Shown in pieces: positions 1 to 7,509 of a DNA stretch of 55,050 nucleotides. The stretch lies in NCBI RefSeq assembly GCF_003269065.1, contig NZ_QLTA01000035.1, forward strand, positions 1-55,050, in the 5' to 3' direction. Source of the stretch: Paracidovorax anthurii (GTDB lineage: Bacteria > Pseudomonadota > Gammaproteobacteria > Burkholderiales > Burkholderiaceae_C). Position 1 is the stretch's first letter; the number at the start of each line of letters is the position of its first letter. The notes beneath the pieces are model-generated. The model searched no databases. It was not told the origin of the DNA and was given only the letters and a program-made list of their open reading frames with translations. The position numbers and the translations under genes are program-made.

Positions 1-307
1 AGGGGTACGCATCCTGATGTCAGGCCAAAAGCGAGGCATCACCCGAACGCTCAAGGCCATGATCCGCCGGCGCAGCGCCATCGAGCCGGCCATCGGGCAC
101 ATGAAGATGGACGGGCGGCTGGGGCGCAACCCGCTCAAGGGGGCGCTGGGCGATGCGCTGCATGCGGTGATGTGCGGCGCTGGGCACAACCTGCGCATGA
201 TCCTGGCTGCGCTGCGGCTTCTATGCGCCCGACTCGGGCTGTCGATGCAGGCAGTCATCGCTGCATTGATCGCCCCTTCGCTCAACAACAGACCTGCCTG
301 CGGCTGA
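1..307 (+). CDS. IS5-family transposase (IS1106-like), C-terminal part
   Basis: This is the 3' end of a DDE transposase cut by the left window edge. The reading frame is open from base 2, so the ATG at 17 is internal and not a start. The visible part has the conserved C-terminal block of the IS5-group enzymes: SGQKRG, then RRRSAIEPAIGHMK, with the last catalytic glutamate in the IEP segment, then a basic GRN and an ALHAVMCGAGHNLR stretch. It would cut and join the IS ends. The transposase subgroup differs from the one at the right window edge. The family call is from recognised motifs; the exact IS name cannot be given. Confidence 0.85.
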   Translation, partial: GVRILMSGQKRGITRTLKAMIRRRSAIEPAIGHMKMDGRLGRNPLKGALGDALHAVMCGAGHNLRMILAALRLLCARLGLSMQAVIAALIAPSLNNRPACG

Positions 308-329
308 AAACAGGATTGTTCAGGGCGGA
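1..329 (+). mobile_element. right end of an IS5-family insertion sequence
   Basis: The transposase stops at 307 and is followed by a short non-coding end running to about 329. CTAG at 330-333 fits the YTAR target that IS5-group elements duplicate. The end position is therefore an inference; the partner end lies outside the window, so the inverted repeat cannot be checked. Confidence 0.5.
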
Positions 330-333
330 CTAG

Positions 334-715
334 GTGGAGGCGCGCAGCGTCAGCGCCCCTGCAGCCCTGCAGCCCTGCCTGTAAAGTAGAAGCAAACACT
401 TGACTAAATCTATTTTAGTCTAAATAGATTCACTTTATGCCGCGAGTCATGCAGGGAAGAACCGATCGTTCTGCAACGGTAGGCGAGGCCCGGCTTGGGT
501 GATTCGCGACAGGCGCGGGGCAACATTGCGCAGGCAGGCAACGCTGCCATGCTTGGCCCGACTCATTCTGAACGCCTGGCAGGGCATGCTGGTCGCCGGG
601 CATGTAGATGGCATCGACGAATCGGTTTCGTCCTGACGCTACAGGCCCCAAGGCTGCTGCCAAACGATGGCCCCCACGCTGAACGACAATTCCCCACCTG
701 CCGATCCTCCCCGCC
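334..715. other. non-coding stretch after the IS, with an AT-rich palindromic island
   Basis: No convincing gene lies here. The open frames on both strands have biased composition but no recognisable protein. A tandem CAGCCCTG repeat lies near 361-377. An unusually AT-rich island at about 398-440 holds nested inverted repeats, listed separately. The stretch may be what remains of a gene or promoter broken by the IS insertion. Confidence 0.5.
400..430. promoter_or_regulatory. nested palindromes with promoter-like TTGACT
   Basis: TTGACT at 400-405 resembles a -35 box. Two perfect, overlapping inverted repeats follow: GACTAAA (402-408) with TTTAGTC (414-420), and AATCTATTT (407-415) with AAATAGATT (422-430). 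Such a nested dyad in GC-rich surroundings looks like a repressor operator over a promoter. No gene that it would serve is evident; the next plus-strand gene starts at 716. Confidence 0.4.
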
Positions 716-1147
716 ATGCGCTCCCCCATCACCATCGTCGACGTCGACAACCCCGCCACCTGGACCCGCTACCGCGCCGGCCTGTGCGAGACCTGCGCGG
801 CCAACTGCTGCACGATGCCGCTGGAGGTGCAGCTCTCAGACTTGGTCCGGCTGGGCCTGGTGGATGCGTTCGAGGCCGAGCACGAGGAGCCGCGGCACAT
901 TGCCAAACGGCTGCAGAAGGCGCGGCTGATCGATCACTTCAACCACAAGAACGTGCTCTTCACCATGGCGCGGCGGGCGAGTGGCGATTGTCACTTTCTG
1001 GATGCCGCCACGCGGCGCTGCACGGTGTACGACGTGCGGCCGGAGACCTGCCGGCTGCACCCGCAGAAGAAGAGCCCGCGGCCGGGCTGGTGCGCGTATG
1101 GGGCCGCAGCGCAGGGGCAGGGCGGCGGCCGCAGCGGGCGGCGCTGA
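716..1147 (+). CDS. YkgJ-family cysteine cluster protein
   Basis: A 143-residue protein with the YkgJ/UPF0153 cysteine pattern: an N-terminal CETCAANCC cluster at about residues 24-32, a single cysteine in DCHFL, then a C-terminal pair in RRCTVYDVRPETCR. The cysteines are presumed to bind a metal or iron-sulfur cluster; the biochemical role of the family is not established. The C-terminus is a basic, glycine-rich tail. It stands alone on the plus strand and converges on the dehydratase gene ending at 1169. The family call is good; the function is unknown. Confidence 0.8.
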   Translation: MRSPITIVDVDNPATWTRYRAGLCETCAANCCTMPLEVQLSDLVRLGLVDAFEAEHEEPRHIAKRLQKARLIDHFNHKNVLFTMARRASGDCHFLDAATRRCTVYDVRPETCRLHPQKKSPRPGWCAYGAAAQGQGGGRSGRR

Positions 1148-1168
1148 AGGCGGGCGGGGCCGCCCGCA

Positions 1169-2155
1169 TCAGTGGGCGGCGCCAGCCCCCAGCAGGCTGC
1201 AAAAGCGCGCCATGTCCACATTGCCACCACTGAGCAGGATGCCGATGCGCCGGCCTTTCAGCTCGGCCTGCTTCTGCCGCGCCGCGGCAAAGCCCAGGCA
1301 GCCCGTCGGCTCCACGACCTGCTTCATGCGCGTGGCGAGGAAGCCCATGCAGTCCACCAACTCCGCATCGCTGGCGGTCAGGATGTCGTTCACGTCGCGG
1401 CGGATGATGGGGAAGGTGAGCTGGCCCAGGTGCTGGGTCTGCGCGCCGTCGGCGATGGTCTGGGGGGTGTCGATGTGCACGATCTCGCCCGAGCGGAAGG
1501 AGCGCTGGCCGTCGTTGCCGGCCTCGGGCTCGACGCCGTAGAGCTGGCAATCGGGCGCGAGGGCCCGCGTGGACAGGGCCGAGCCGGCCAGCAGGCCGCC
1601 GCCGCCCAGGCACACGAAGAACGCATCCAGCGGGCCCACTTCCTCGAACAGTTCCTTGGCGGCCGTGCCCTGGCCGGCGATCACGTCGGGGTGGTCGTAG
1701 GGCGGCACGAGGGTGAGGCCATGGCGCTCGGCGAGGTCGCGGCCGATCTGTTCACGGTCTTCGGTGTAGCGGTCGTAGCTGACGACGTTGCCGCCGTAGC
1801 CCTTGGTGGCCACCACTTTCGCGGCGGGCGCGTCGTGCGGCATGACGATGGTGGCGGAAATGCCGAGCAGGCGGGCCGAGAGGGCGATGGCCTGCGCGTG
1901 GTTGCCCGACGAGAAGGCGACGACGCCGGCCTTGCGCTGTTCGGGCGTGAAGCGCGAGAGGGCATTGAACGCGCCGCGGAACTTGAAGGCGCCCATGCGC
2001 TGCAGGTGCTCGCACTTGAAGAACACCTCGGCGCCGAAGGCCTCGTTCACGGTGCGCGAGGTCATGACGGGGGTCTTGCGTGCATGGCCCTCGATGCGGC
2101 GGGCGGCGGCGGCGACGTCGTCGTAGGTGGGGAGGAGGGTAGGGGCTGTGCTCAT
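1169..2155 (-). CDS. PLP-dependent threonine/threo-3-hydroxyaspartate dehydratase
   Basis: A 328-residue fold-type II PLP enzyme of the serine/threonine dehydratase family without the C-terminal ACT regulatory domains of biosynthetic IlvA. The PLP lysine is K58 in GAFKFRGA. SSGNHAQ and the CLGGGGLLAG phosphate-binding loop follow, then a C-terminal SGGNVD motif. It should eliminate water from a hydroxy amino acid and release ammonia. The neighbours (OCD-family reductase upstream, D-threo-3-hydroxyaspartate dehydratase nearby) make L-threo- or erythro-3-hydroxyaspartate (BhcB-like, giving iminosuccinate/oxaloacetate) a better guess than threonine. That substrate is inference from context. It is the last gene of a minus-strand unit reading 3789 to 1169. 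Confidence 0.82.
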   Translation of the reverse strand: MSTAPTLLPTYDDVAAAARRIEGHARKTPVMTSRTVNEAFGAEVFFKCEHLQRMGAFKFRGAFNALSRFTPEQRKAGVVAFSSGNHAQAIALSARLLGISATIVMPHDAPAAKVVATKGYGGNVVSYDRYTEDREQIGRDLAERHGLTLVPPYDHPDVIAGQGTAAKELFEEVGPLDAFFVCLGGGGLLAGSALSTRALAPDCQLYGVEPEAGNDGQRSFRSGEIVHIDTPQTIADGAQTQHLGQLTFPIIRRDVNDILTASDAELVDCMGFLATRMKQVVEPTGCLGFAAARQKQAELKGRRIGILLSGGNVDMARFCSLLGAGAAH

Positions 2156-2198
2156 GGAAGGGCTTTCTGGAAATGGAGGAAGGCGGGGCGGGGGCGGA

Positions 2199-3170
2199 TC
2201 ACCAGGGCCAAGCGATGGAGGTGCCCAGCCCCTGCTCCAGCGCCTGCCGGTGGATGAGGCGCGCGACGGTCAGGTCCTGCAGCGCGAGGCCGGTCATGTC
2301 GAAGACGGTGATGTCCCCGGGCCGCCGCGTGAACGGGACCTTGCCGGTGAGCAGGTCGCCGATCTCGTCGCAGGGCAGGCCGGGCGCCCATTGCAGCTCG
2401 CCGATCTGGCGGGCCTGGGCCGCGTCGTCCACCACGAGGCGCGCGCGCGCGGGCAGGCCCTCGGGCAGCTCGCGCTTGCCGCGCGTGTCGGTGCCCACGC
2501 AGAGCAGGTGGGTGCCGGCGCGCACGGCCTCGGCACTGAAAAGCAGCCCGCCGCCGGGCGTGGCGGTGATGACCACGTCGCTCTCGGCCACGGCCGCATC
2601 GGCATCGGCGGCAGGGCGGATGTCGCAGCGGCCGGCGAAGCGGGCCTCGAACGCGAGGTCGACCTCGCGGCGCGCGCTGGCATAGCGCACCTGCCGCAGC
2701 GCGGGCAGCACGCGCAGCGCCGCGTCGAGCTGCGCAGCGGCCTGCACGCCGGTGCCGAACACCGTGGCGCGGGCGCTGTCCGCGCGCGCCAGGGTCTGCA
2801 GGCCGATGGCGCCGGCCGCGGCGGTGCGGGCGGTGGTGATGGCGTTGCCGTCGATGACGCACAGCGGCCGGCCGGTGGCGGGGTCGAAGAGCAGGATGGT
2901 GGCCTGGTGGGGCTCGCCACCCACGCCCCGGTTGCCGGGCCAGAAGCCCGCCGCCTTGAAGCCCAGCAGGCCTTGCGAGGGCACGTCGCCCGACTTGATG
3001 CCGAAGATGCCGCCGGTGGGCAGCGGCTCGCGCACCACGGGAAAGCCCCGCCCCTCGCGCCGACTGTGCAGCACGAAGGCCTCGCGCACGGCCTCGGCCA
3101 CCGCGCCGGGCGCCAGCAGGCGCGCGGCGGCGTCCCGGTCCACGAGGAGGAGGCGGGCGTCACCGGGCAT
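2199..3170 (-). CDS. ornithine cyclodeaminase/mu-crystallin family reductase (iminosuccinate reductase-like)
   Basis: A 323-residue member of the OCD/mu-crystallin superfamily, NAD(P)-dependent enzymes acting on imino or cyclic amino acids. A Rossmann segment is visible around ATVFGTGVQAAAQ, with the family signatures FGIKSGDVP and GTDTRGKRELPE. The start at 3170 overlaps the upstream regulator stop by 11 bases, which suggests translational coupling. In the beta-hydroxyaspartate cycle the BhcD iminosuccinate reductase belongs to this superfamily and works with a BhcB-type dehydratase, as seen next door. In Pseudomonas, DauB (arginine dehydrogenase) is also an OCD member beside DauR. Either role is possible; I favour iminosuccinate. 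Confidence 0.78.
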   Translation of the reverse strand: MPGDARLLLVDRDAAARLLAPGAVAEAVREAFVLHSRREGRGFPVVREPLPTGGIFGIKSGDVPSQGLLGFKAAGFWPGNRGVGGEPHQATILLFDPATGRPLCVIDGNAITTARTAAAGAIGLQTLARADSARATVFGTGVQAAAQLDAALRVLPALRQVRYASARREVDLAFEARFAGRCDIRPAADADAAVAESDVVITATPGGGLLFSAEAVRAGTHLLCVGTDTRGKRELPEGLPARARLVVDDAAQARQIGELQWAPGLPCDEIGDLLTGKVPFTRRPGDITVFDMTGLALQDLTVARLIHRQALEQGLGTSIAWPW

Positions 3171-3789
3171 AGCTGTACACCGATGCGCGCGAGACGCCGA
3201 GGTGGGCCGCGATGACCTCCATCGCGCGGCGCACGTCCAGCAGGCCGGCCGACCGCAGGTCTTTGAGGAGCGCGCGCCGGTCCTCGGCCTTGAGCAGCCG
3301 GGGCGTGGTGGCCAGCCGCGCGGCGAACTGGTCGATGCGCGCGCGGATGGCATCGGCCCCGGCGGGGTCGAGGTTCTCGGTGGCGGGCGCCTGGCCCTGG
3401 AGGGCGGCGAACTGGCCCAGCATGGCCTGGAAGCCCTGGAACAGGCTCAGGTCCACGTTCAGGCACAGGGCCGCGATGTAGCGGCCCGTGGAGTCCTTGA
3501 TGCCGATGGAAGTGCTCTTGGCCTGCCGCCCGTCGGCGAAGCGGTTGGGGTAGTTGGCGATGACCTGATCGACCTCCGGGTCCTGGATGCGGGCCAGCCC
3601 GAGTTCGGTGGCCGGGTCGCCCGCCGCGCGGCCCGAGAGGTTGTTGTGGATCGCGAGGATGGCGTGGCGCGGGTCGAGCAGGTCGTGCACGACGACCTCG
3701 CAGAACGGGCCGAAGGTGCGGGCCAGCCCGGCGGCGATGGCCTGCAGCTGTTCGAGCAGCAGCCGCTGCTCCGGGGTGCGTTTCTTCAT
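3160..3789 (-). CDS. YheO/DauR-like transcriptional regulator
   Basis: A 209-residue regulator with an N-terminal YheO-type PAS-like domain (FGPFCEVVVHDL, then SIGIKDSTGRYIAALCLNVDLS) and a C-terminal helix-turn-helix ending in HLGVSRASVYSYAR. The ATG at 3789 was preferred over an upstream in-frame ATG because the PAS domain begins right after it and the upstream stretch is non-coding in character. It is the first gene of the OCD-reductase/dehydratase unit and probably controls it, as DauR does for D-arginine catabolism. The effector is unknown. Confidence 0.82.
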   Translation of the reverse strand: MKKRTPEQRLLLEQLQAIAAGLARTFGPFCEVVVHDLLDPRHAILAIHNNLSGRAAGDPATELGLARIQDPEVDQVIANYPNRFADGRQAKSTSIGIKDSTGRYIAALCLNVDLSLFQGFQAMLGQFAALQGQAPATENLDPAGADAIRARIDQFAARLATTPRLLKAEDRRALLKDLRSAGLLDVRRAMEVIAAHLGVSRASVYSYAR

Positions 3790-3853
3790 TCTGGAAATTT
3801 TGTGTTTTTCTGGATTATTTGTCAAATCCAGTTCATGGCCTCCCTGCGGCCCG

Positions 3854-4789
3854 TCAGCCGCGCGGCCCAGGCAGGCGCCAGGGCACGGGGTCCAGCGCCG
3901 CCTTGGCGGCATCGATGAAGAGCCGCAGGCGCGCGGGCAGGCCCTTCCTGGACGGCACCAGGGCCATGACGGGCGCGGGCTCCAGCTGCCACCGCGGCAG
4001 CAGGCGCACGAGCCGGCCGCTGGCGATGAGGGGGCCCACGTCCCACTCGGAGCGGGCCATGATCCCCAGGCCGGCCAGGGCCCACTGGGTCATCACCTCG
4101 CCGTCGTTGGTGGAGAGCGCGCCGGCCACGCGCACGGTGACGGATTTGCGGGGCTGCGCGCCGCCGCCCTGCGGCGCGAAGCGCCAGCGCACGAGATCGT
4201 CGTCGTTCTCCCGGAGGCACAGGCAGGCGTGGCGCTCCAGCTGCGAGGGGTGGGTGAGCGCGGCGCCCGCGCGGCGCGCGTAGCCGGGGCTGGCGCACAG
4301 CAGCCGGTCGTTGGGCGCCAGCAGGTGGCCGACCCAGGAGGAGTCCTTCACGGCGCCGATGTGCACGACGACGTCGTTGGCGGCGGCCTCGCGCAGCGGG
4401 TTGTCGGAGAGCGTGAGGGCCACGGTCAGCCCCGGGTGCCGCTGGTGCAGGTCGCGCACGATGCGCGCCACGTGCCGCCGCCCGAACCCGAAGGGCGCTA
4501 CCACGCGCAGGTGGCCGCCCGGCGCCTGCGAGCCGCCTGCCACGCGCTCGCGCAGCGCGTCGATGCGTTCGAGCACCTCGGTGGATTCCTCCAGCAGCCG
4601 GCGCCCTTCGTCGGTGAAGGCGATGCCGCGCGCGGTGCGCACGGCCAGGTGCACGCCCAGCGCGTCTTCGAGCTTGCGCAGGCGCACGGTGAGCGCGGGC
4701 GGCGTGAGGTCCATCAGGCGGGCGGCGCCGGCCAGGGAGCCGGCATGGCCCAGGGCGCGCACCATGCGCAGGTCGTCGATGTCGAGCAT
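3854..4789 (-). CDS. LysR-family regulator divergent from the D-threo-3-hydroxyaspartate dehydratase
   Basis: A 311-residue LysR-type regulator. The N-terminal winged helix-turn-helix has the typical pattern (GSLAGAARLMDLTPPALTVRLRKLEDALGVHLAVRT) and the C-terminal part is the effector domain. It is transcribed away from the dehydratase gene at 4909, the classic arrangement for a LysR activator. An inverted repeat with T-N11-A spacing overlaps its own start codon (4784-4808). The likely effector is the dehydratase substrate or a related hydroxy amino acid, by inference. Confidence 0.9.
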   Translation of the reverse strand: MLDIDDLRMVRALGHAGSLAGAARLMDLTPPALTVRLRKLEDALGVHLAVRTARGIAFTDEGRRLLEESTEVLERIDALRERVAGGSQAPGGHLRVVAPFGFGRRHVARIVRDLHQRHPGLTVALTLSDNPLREAAANDVVVHIGAVKDSSWVGHLLAPNDRLLCASPGYARRAGAALTHPSQLERHACLCLRENDDDLVRWRFAPQGGGAQPRKSVTVRVAGALSTNDGEVMTQWALAGLGIMARSEWDVGPLIASGRLVRLLPRWQLEPAPVMALVPSRKGLPARLRLFIDAAKAALDPVPWRLPGPRG

Positions 4790-4808
4790 TCAGCGATGCT
4801 AAATGCTC
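4784..4808. promoter_or_regulatory. LysR-type binding box
   Basis: GAGCATT (4784-4790) and AATGCTC (4802-4808) form a perfect 7-bp inverted repeat separated by 11 bases, the T-N11-A layout of LysR boxes. It covers the LysR start codon and lies in the divergent promoter region, so it fits both autorepression and activation of the gene at 4909. A second small palindrome, GCGTT-A-AACGC, lies at 4820-4830. Confidence 0.6.
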
Positions 4809-4908
4809 CAGTTCGCCAGCGTTAAACGCAAGGGGGCCGCAGGCTCCTACAGTGGCCTCCATCGCCGCGGCGTTTCCGCGGCCCGGCCCGCGAAGGACAC
4901 CGACCGCC

Positions 4909-6042
4909 ATGACCTCTCTTCAAGACCTCGACACCCCGGCCGCCCTGGTCGATACCGCGCGCATGCAGCGCAACATCGCCCGCATGCAGGAGCGCATGGA
5001 CGCGCTGGGCGTGCGCTTTCGCCCGCACGTGAAAACCACCAAGTGCCTGCCGGTGGCGCAGGCGCAGATCGCGGCGGGCGCGCGCGGCATCACGGTGTCC
5101 ACGCTGAAGGAGGCCGAACGCTTCTTCGACGCGGGCGTGCGCGACATCCTCTACGCCGTGGGCATGGCGCCGGCCCGGCTGCCGCAGGCCCTGGCGCTGC
5201 GCCGCCGGGGGTGCGACCTGAAGATCATCACCGACAGCGCGGCGGGCGCGCGGGCGATCGCGGAATTCGGCCGCGCGCAGGGCGAGGCCTTCGAGGTGTG
5301 GATCGAGATCGACGTGGACGGCCACCGCTCGGGCATCCCGCCCGAAGGCGAGGCGCTGCTGGAGGTGGCGCGCGTGCTGGTGCAGGGCGGCATGTGCCTG
5401 GGCGGGGTGATCGCCCATGCCGGCTCCAGCTACGACCACGACACGCCCGAGGCGCTGCGCCGCATCGCCGAGCAGGAACGCGCCGGCACGGTGCGCGCGG
5501 CCGGGCGGCTGCGCGACGCGGGCCTGCCCTGCCCGGTGGTGAGCGTGGGCTCCACGCCCACGGCGCTGGCCGCGGCCACGCTGGAGGGCGTGACCGAGGT
5601 GCGCGCGGGCGTGTACGTGTTCTTCGATCTGGTGATGCACAACGTGGGCGTGTGCGGCACCGGCGACATCGCACTGAGCGTGCTCACCACGGTGATCGGC
5701 CACCAGGAGGAGAAGGGCTGGGCCATCGTGGATGCGGGCTGGATGGCGATGAGCCGCGACCGGGGCACGCAGAAGCAAAAGCGCGACTACGGCTTCGGCC
5801 AGGTGTGCACGGAAGGCGGCGAGGTGCTGCCGGGCTTCCTGCTGAGCGGGGCCAACCAGGAGCACGGCATCGTTTCGGGCACGGACGGGGCCTGCGCCGA
5901 CATCGCGCAGCGGTTCCCGATAGGCACGCGGCTGCGCGTCCTGCCCAACCATGCCTGCGCCACCGGCGCGCAGCACCCGGTCTATTACGCGATCGGGCCC
6001 GGCGGGCAGGCCGAGGCCTGGCCGCGCTTCCAGGGCTGGTGA
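4909..6042 (+). CDS. D-threo-3-hydroxyaspartate dehydratase (DSD1 family)
   Basis: A 377-residue fold-type III PLP enzyme of the D-threonine aldolase/D-serine dehydratase family. It closely matches, along its length, the Delftia sp. HT23 D-threo-3-hydroxyaspartate dehydratase as I recall it. The PLP lysine is K42 in RPHVKTTK; the metal ligands are expected at H348 and C350 in LPNHACATG; GVIAHAGSSY and AGVYVFFDLVM are shared blocks. The reaction is elimination of water from D-threo-3-hydroxyaspartate, giving oxaloacetate and ammonia, with a divalent metal. The start at 4909 has an AAGGA upstream and begins the conserved DLDTPAALVD. A divergent LysR gene probably regulates it. D-threonine or D-serine remain alternative substrates. 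Confidence 0.85.
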   Translation: MTSLQDLDTPAALVDTARMQRNIARMQERMDALGVRFRPHVKTTKCLPVAQAQIAAGARGITVSTLKEAERFFDAGVRDILYAVGMAPARLPQALALRRRGCDLKIITDSAAGARAIAEFGRAQGEAFEVWIEIDVDGHRSGIPPEGEALLEVARVLVQGGMCLGGVIAHAGSSYDHDTPEALRRIAEQERAGTVRAAGRLRDAGLPCPVVSVGSTPTALAAATLEGVTEVRAGVYVFFDLVMHNVGVCGTGDIALSVLTTVIGHQEEKGWAIVDAGWMAMSRDRGTQKQKRDYGFGQVCTEGGEVLPGFLLSGANQEHGIVSGTDGACADIAQRFPIGTRLRVLPNHACATGAQHPVYYAIGPGGQAEAWPRFQGW

Positions 6043-6076
6043 ATCTGCCCAACCCGGGCCCGGGGCGGTGGGGGTT

Positions 6077-7435
6077 TCACACCACCGGCGCATGCATGAA
6101 GAACTGCGCGATCAGCGTCGCGCCGAGGAAGGTGCCCGCGTTCGCCGCGAACGACACCACCACGATGCGCCAGCCCAGCCGGCGGAAGGCCGGCACGTCC
6201 TTGGCGAGCGAGAGGCCCGCAAACGCGAGGATGGGCGTGGCCAGGGCCAGGAAGTTCAGCTTGCCCGTGAGGGCCGCGACGGTGGCCGCGCCGGGAAATT
6301 CCGGGTAGGTCAGCAGCATGCCCACGAGCGAGACCCACACCACGGCGGGCACCTTGCGGGCCGCGAGGTGGTAGAGCGCGTGGCCCGCCAGCACCACGCC
6401 GACGATGATGGCCATGCCCTCCAGCACGCCGGGGTCGGCGGGAGAGACCTTGTACGTGATCCAGTTGCCCAGCAGCGCGAAGGCCGCCACCAGCACCCAG
6501 ACCACCACCAGGGCGGGCAGGCGCAGCACGGGGGCCTCATGGTGCACGTCGCCGGAGGACAGCGCCGACGGCGGCTCGATGCTCGCGCGGGTGGTGCGGC
6601 CGATGAGGGGCTCCAGCACCTTGTAGGCCCAGACGGTGAACGGCAGCGACAGGAACAGCGTGAAGTAGGTGCCGATGGTCGTGGTGATGAGGTTGCTCGC
6701 GGCGGCGAAGGTGGCCACGTCCTTCGCGACCTCGGGCGTCTGCTGCGCGGCGATGGAGCCGGCGGCGGCGGCCATCATGCTGCCCGACCCCACGCCCGCG
6801 CCCATGGCCAGGGCCAGCGGGTTGAAGATGCCCAGGCTGGTGATGAACCCCGCGAGGATGGCGATGAACACCGCGCCGAACACGGTGCCGGTAAGGTATT
6901 CGGCCAGCACGCCCTGGCCCTCGGGCGACTGCATGCCGTACTTCTCGCTGATGATGGCCAGGCTGGGCTCGCGCCCCACGGAGAAGGTCGCGCCGATGGC
7001 CTGGCGCTTGATGCCCAGCAGCAGCGCCACCGGCAGGCCGAACACCATGGTGCCGAAGAAGTGGCCGAACTCCTGCAGCACCAGCCCCCAGCCCGCGGCG
7101 GCGAGCTTGGGCACGGAGCCGCCCACCATCAGCCCCAGCTTGGCGATGAAGAGCAGCAGCGCCGGCTGCAGGATGGCCGTGGCCAGGCGCTGCTGCCCGA
7201 TGCCCACCGCCAGCCCGGCCGGCAGGCGCCGGCTGGCCAGGCCGATGGCCGCGCCCATGAGCAGGGCCCAGAGCAGCGGCAGCAGCACGATCTTGGCGGG
7301 GCCGAGGGGAATGTTCACCGCGCCGATGGACTCGGCCGCCAGCACGAGCACGCAGGCGATGAGGAACAGGCGGGCTTTCTCGCCGACGGAGTCGGCCGGG
7401 TCGGTCGCGGAGGGCATGGAGGTGGTGGTGGTCAT
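6077..7435 (-). CDS. DUF3100-family multi-pass membrane protein, putative transporter
   Basis: A 452-residue polytopic membrane protein with about ten or more hydrophobic segments. Glycine/alanine-rich blocks include AMGAGVGSGSMMAAAAGSIAAQ and repeated NP and GG turns, typical of transporters. I recognise it as DUF3100; no substrate is established. It is the last gene of a minus-strand operon after the 3-hydroxyisobutyrate dehydrogenase-like and aldehyde dehydrogenase genes, so it may import the compound they oxidise. The start at 7435 follows GGAGCG in the transcript. Confidence 0.7.
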   Translation of the reverse strand: MTTTTSMPSATDPADSVGEKARLFLIACVLVLAAESIGAVNIPLGPAKIVLLPLLWALLMGAAIGLASRRLPAGLAVGIGQQRLATAILQPALLLFIAKLGLMVGGSVPKLAAAGWGLVLQEFGHFFGTMVFGLPVALLLGIKRQAIGATFSVGREPSLAIISEKYGMQSPEGQGVLAEYLTGTVFGAVFIAILAGFITSLGIFNPLALAMGAGVGSGSMMAAAAGSIAAQQTPEVAKDVATFAAASNLITTTIGTYFTLFLSLPFTVWAYKVLEPLIGRTTRASIEPPSALSSGDVHHEAPVLRLPALVVVWVLVAAFALLGNWITYKVSPADPGVLEGMAIIVGVVLAGHALYHLAARKVPAVVWVSLVGMLLTYPEFPGAATVAALTGKLNFLALATPILAFAGLSLAKDVPAFRRLGWRIVVVSFAANAGTFLGATLIAQFFMHAPVV

Positions 7436-7509
7436 GTTCGCTCCTTTGGAGGCGGAACCGCCGGGGCTGGGCCCCGGCGGGGCGGTTGCGGCGCGCGGGT
7501 GGCGCCCTG

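Noticed and set aside
430-759. 109-residue minus-strand frame near the left edge
   Set aside because: Biased composition, no family resemblance, overlaps the upstream part of the YkgJ gene on the other strand.
1172-2257. Long plus-strand frame opposite the dehydratase gene
   Set aside because: A shadow frame produced by GC-rich codon bias; the minus-strand protein has full family motifs.
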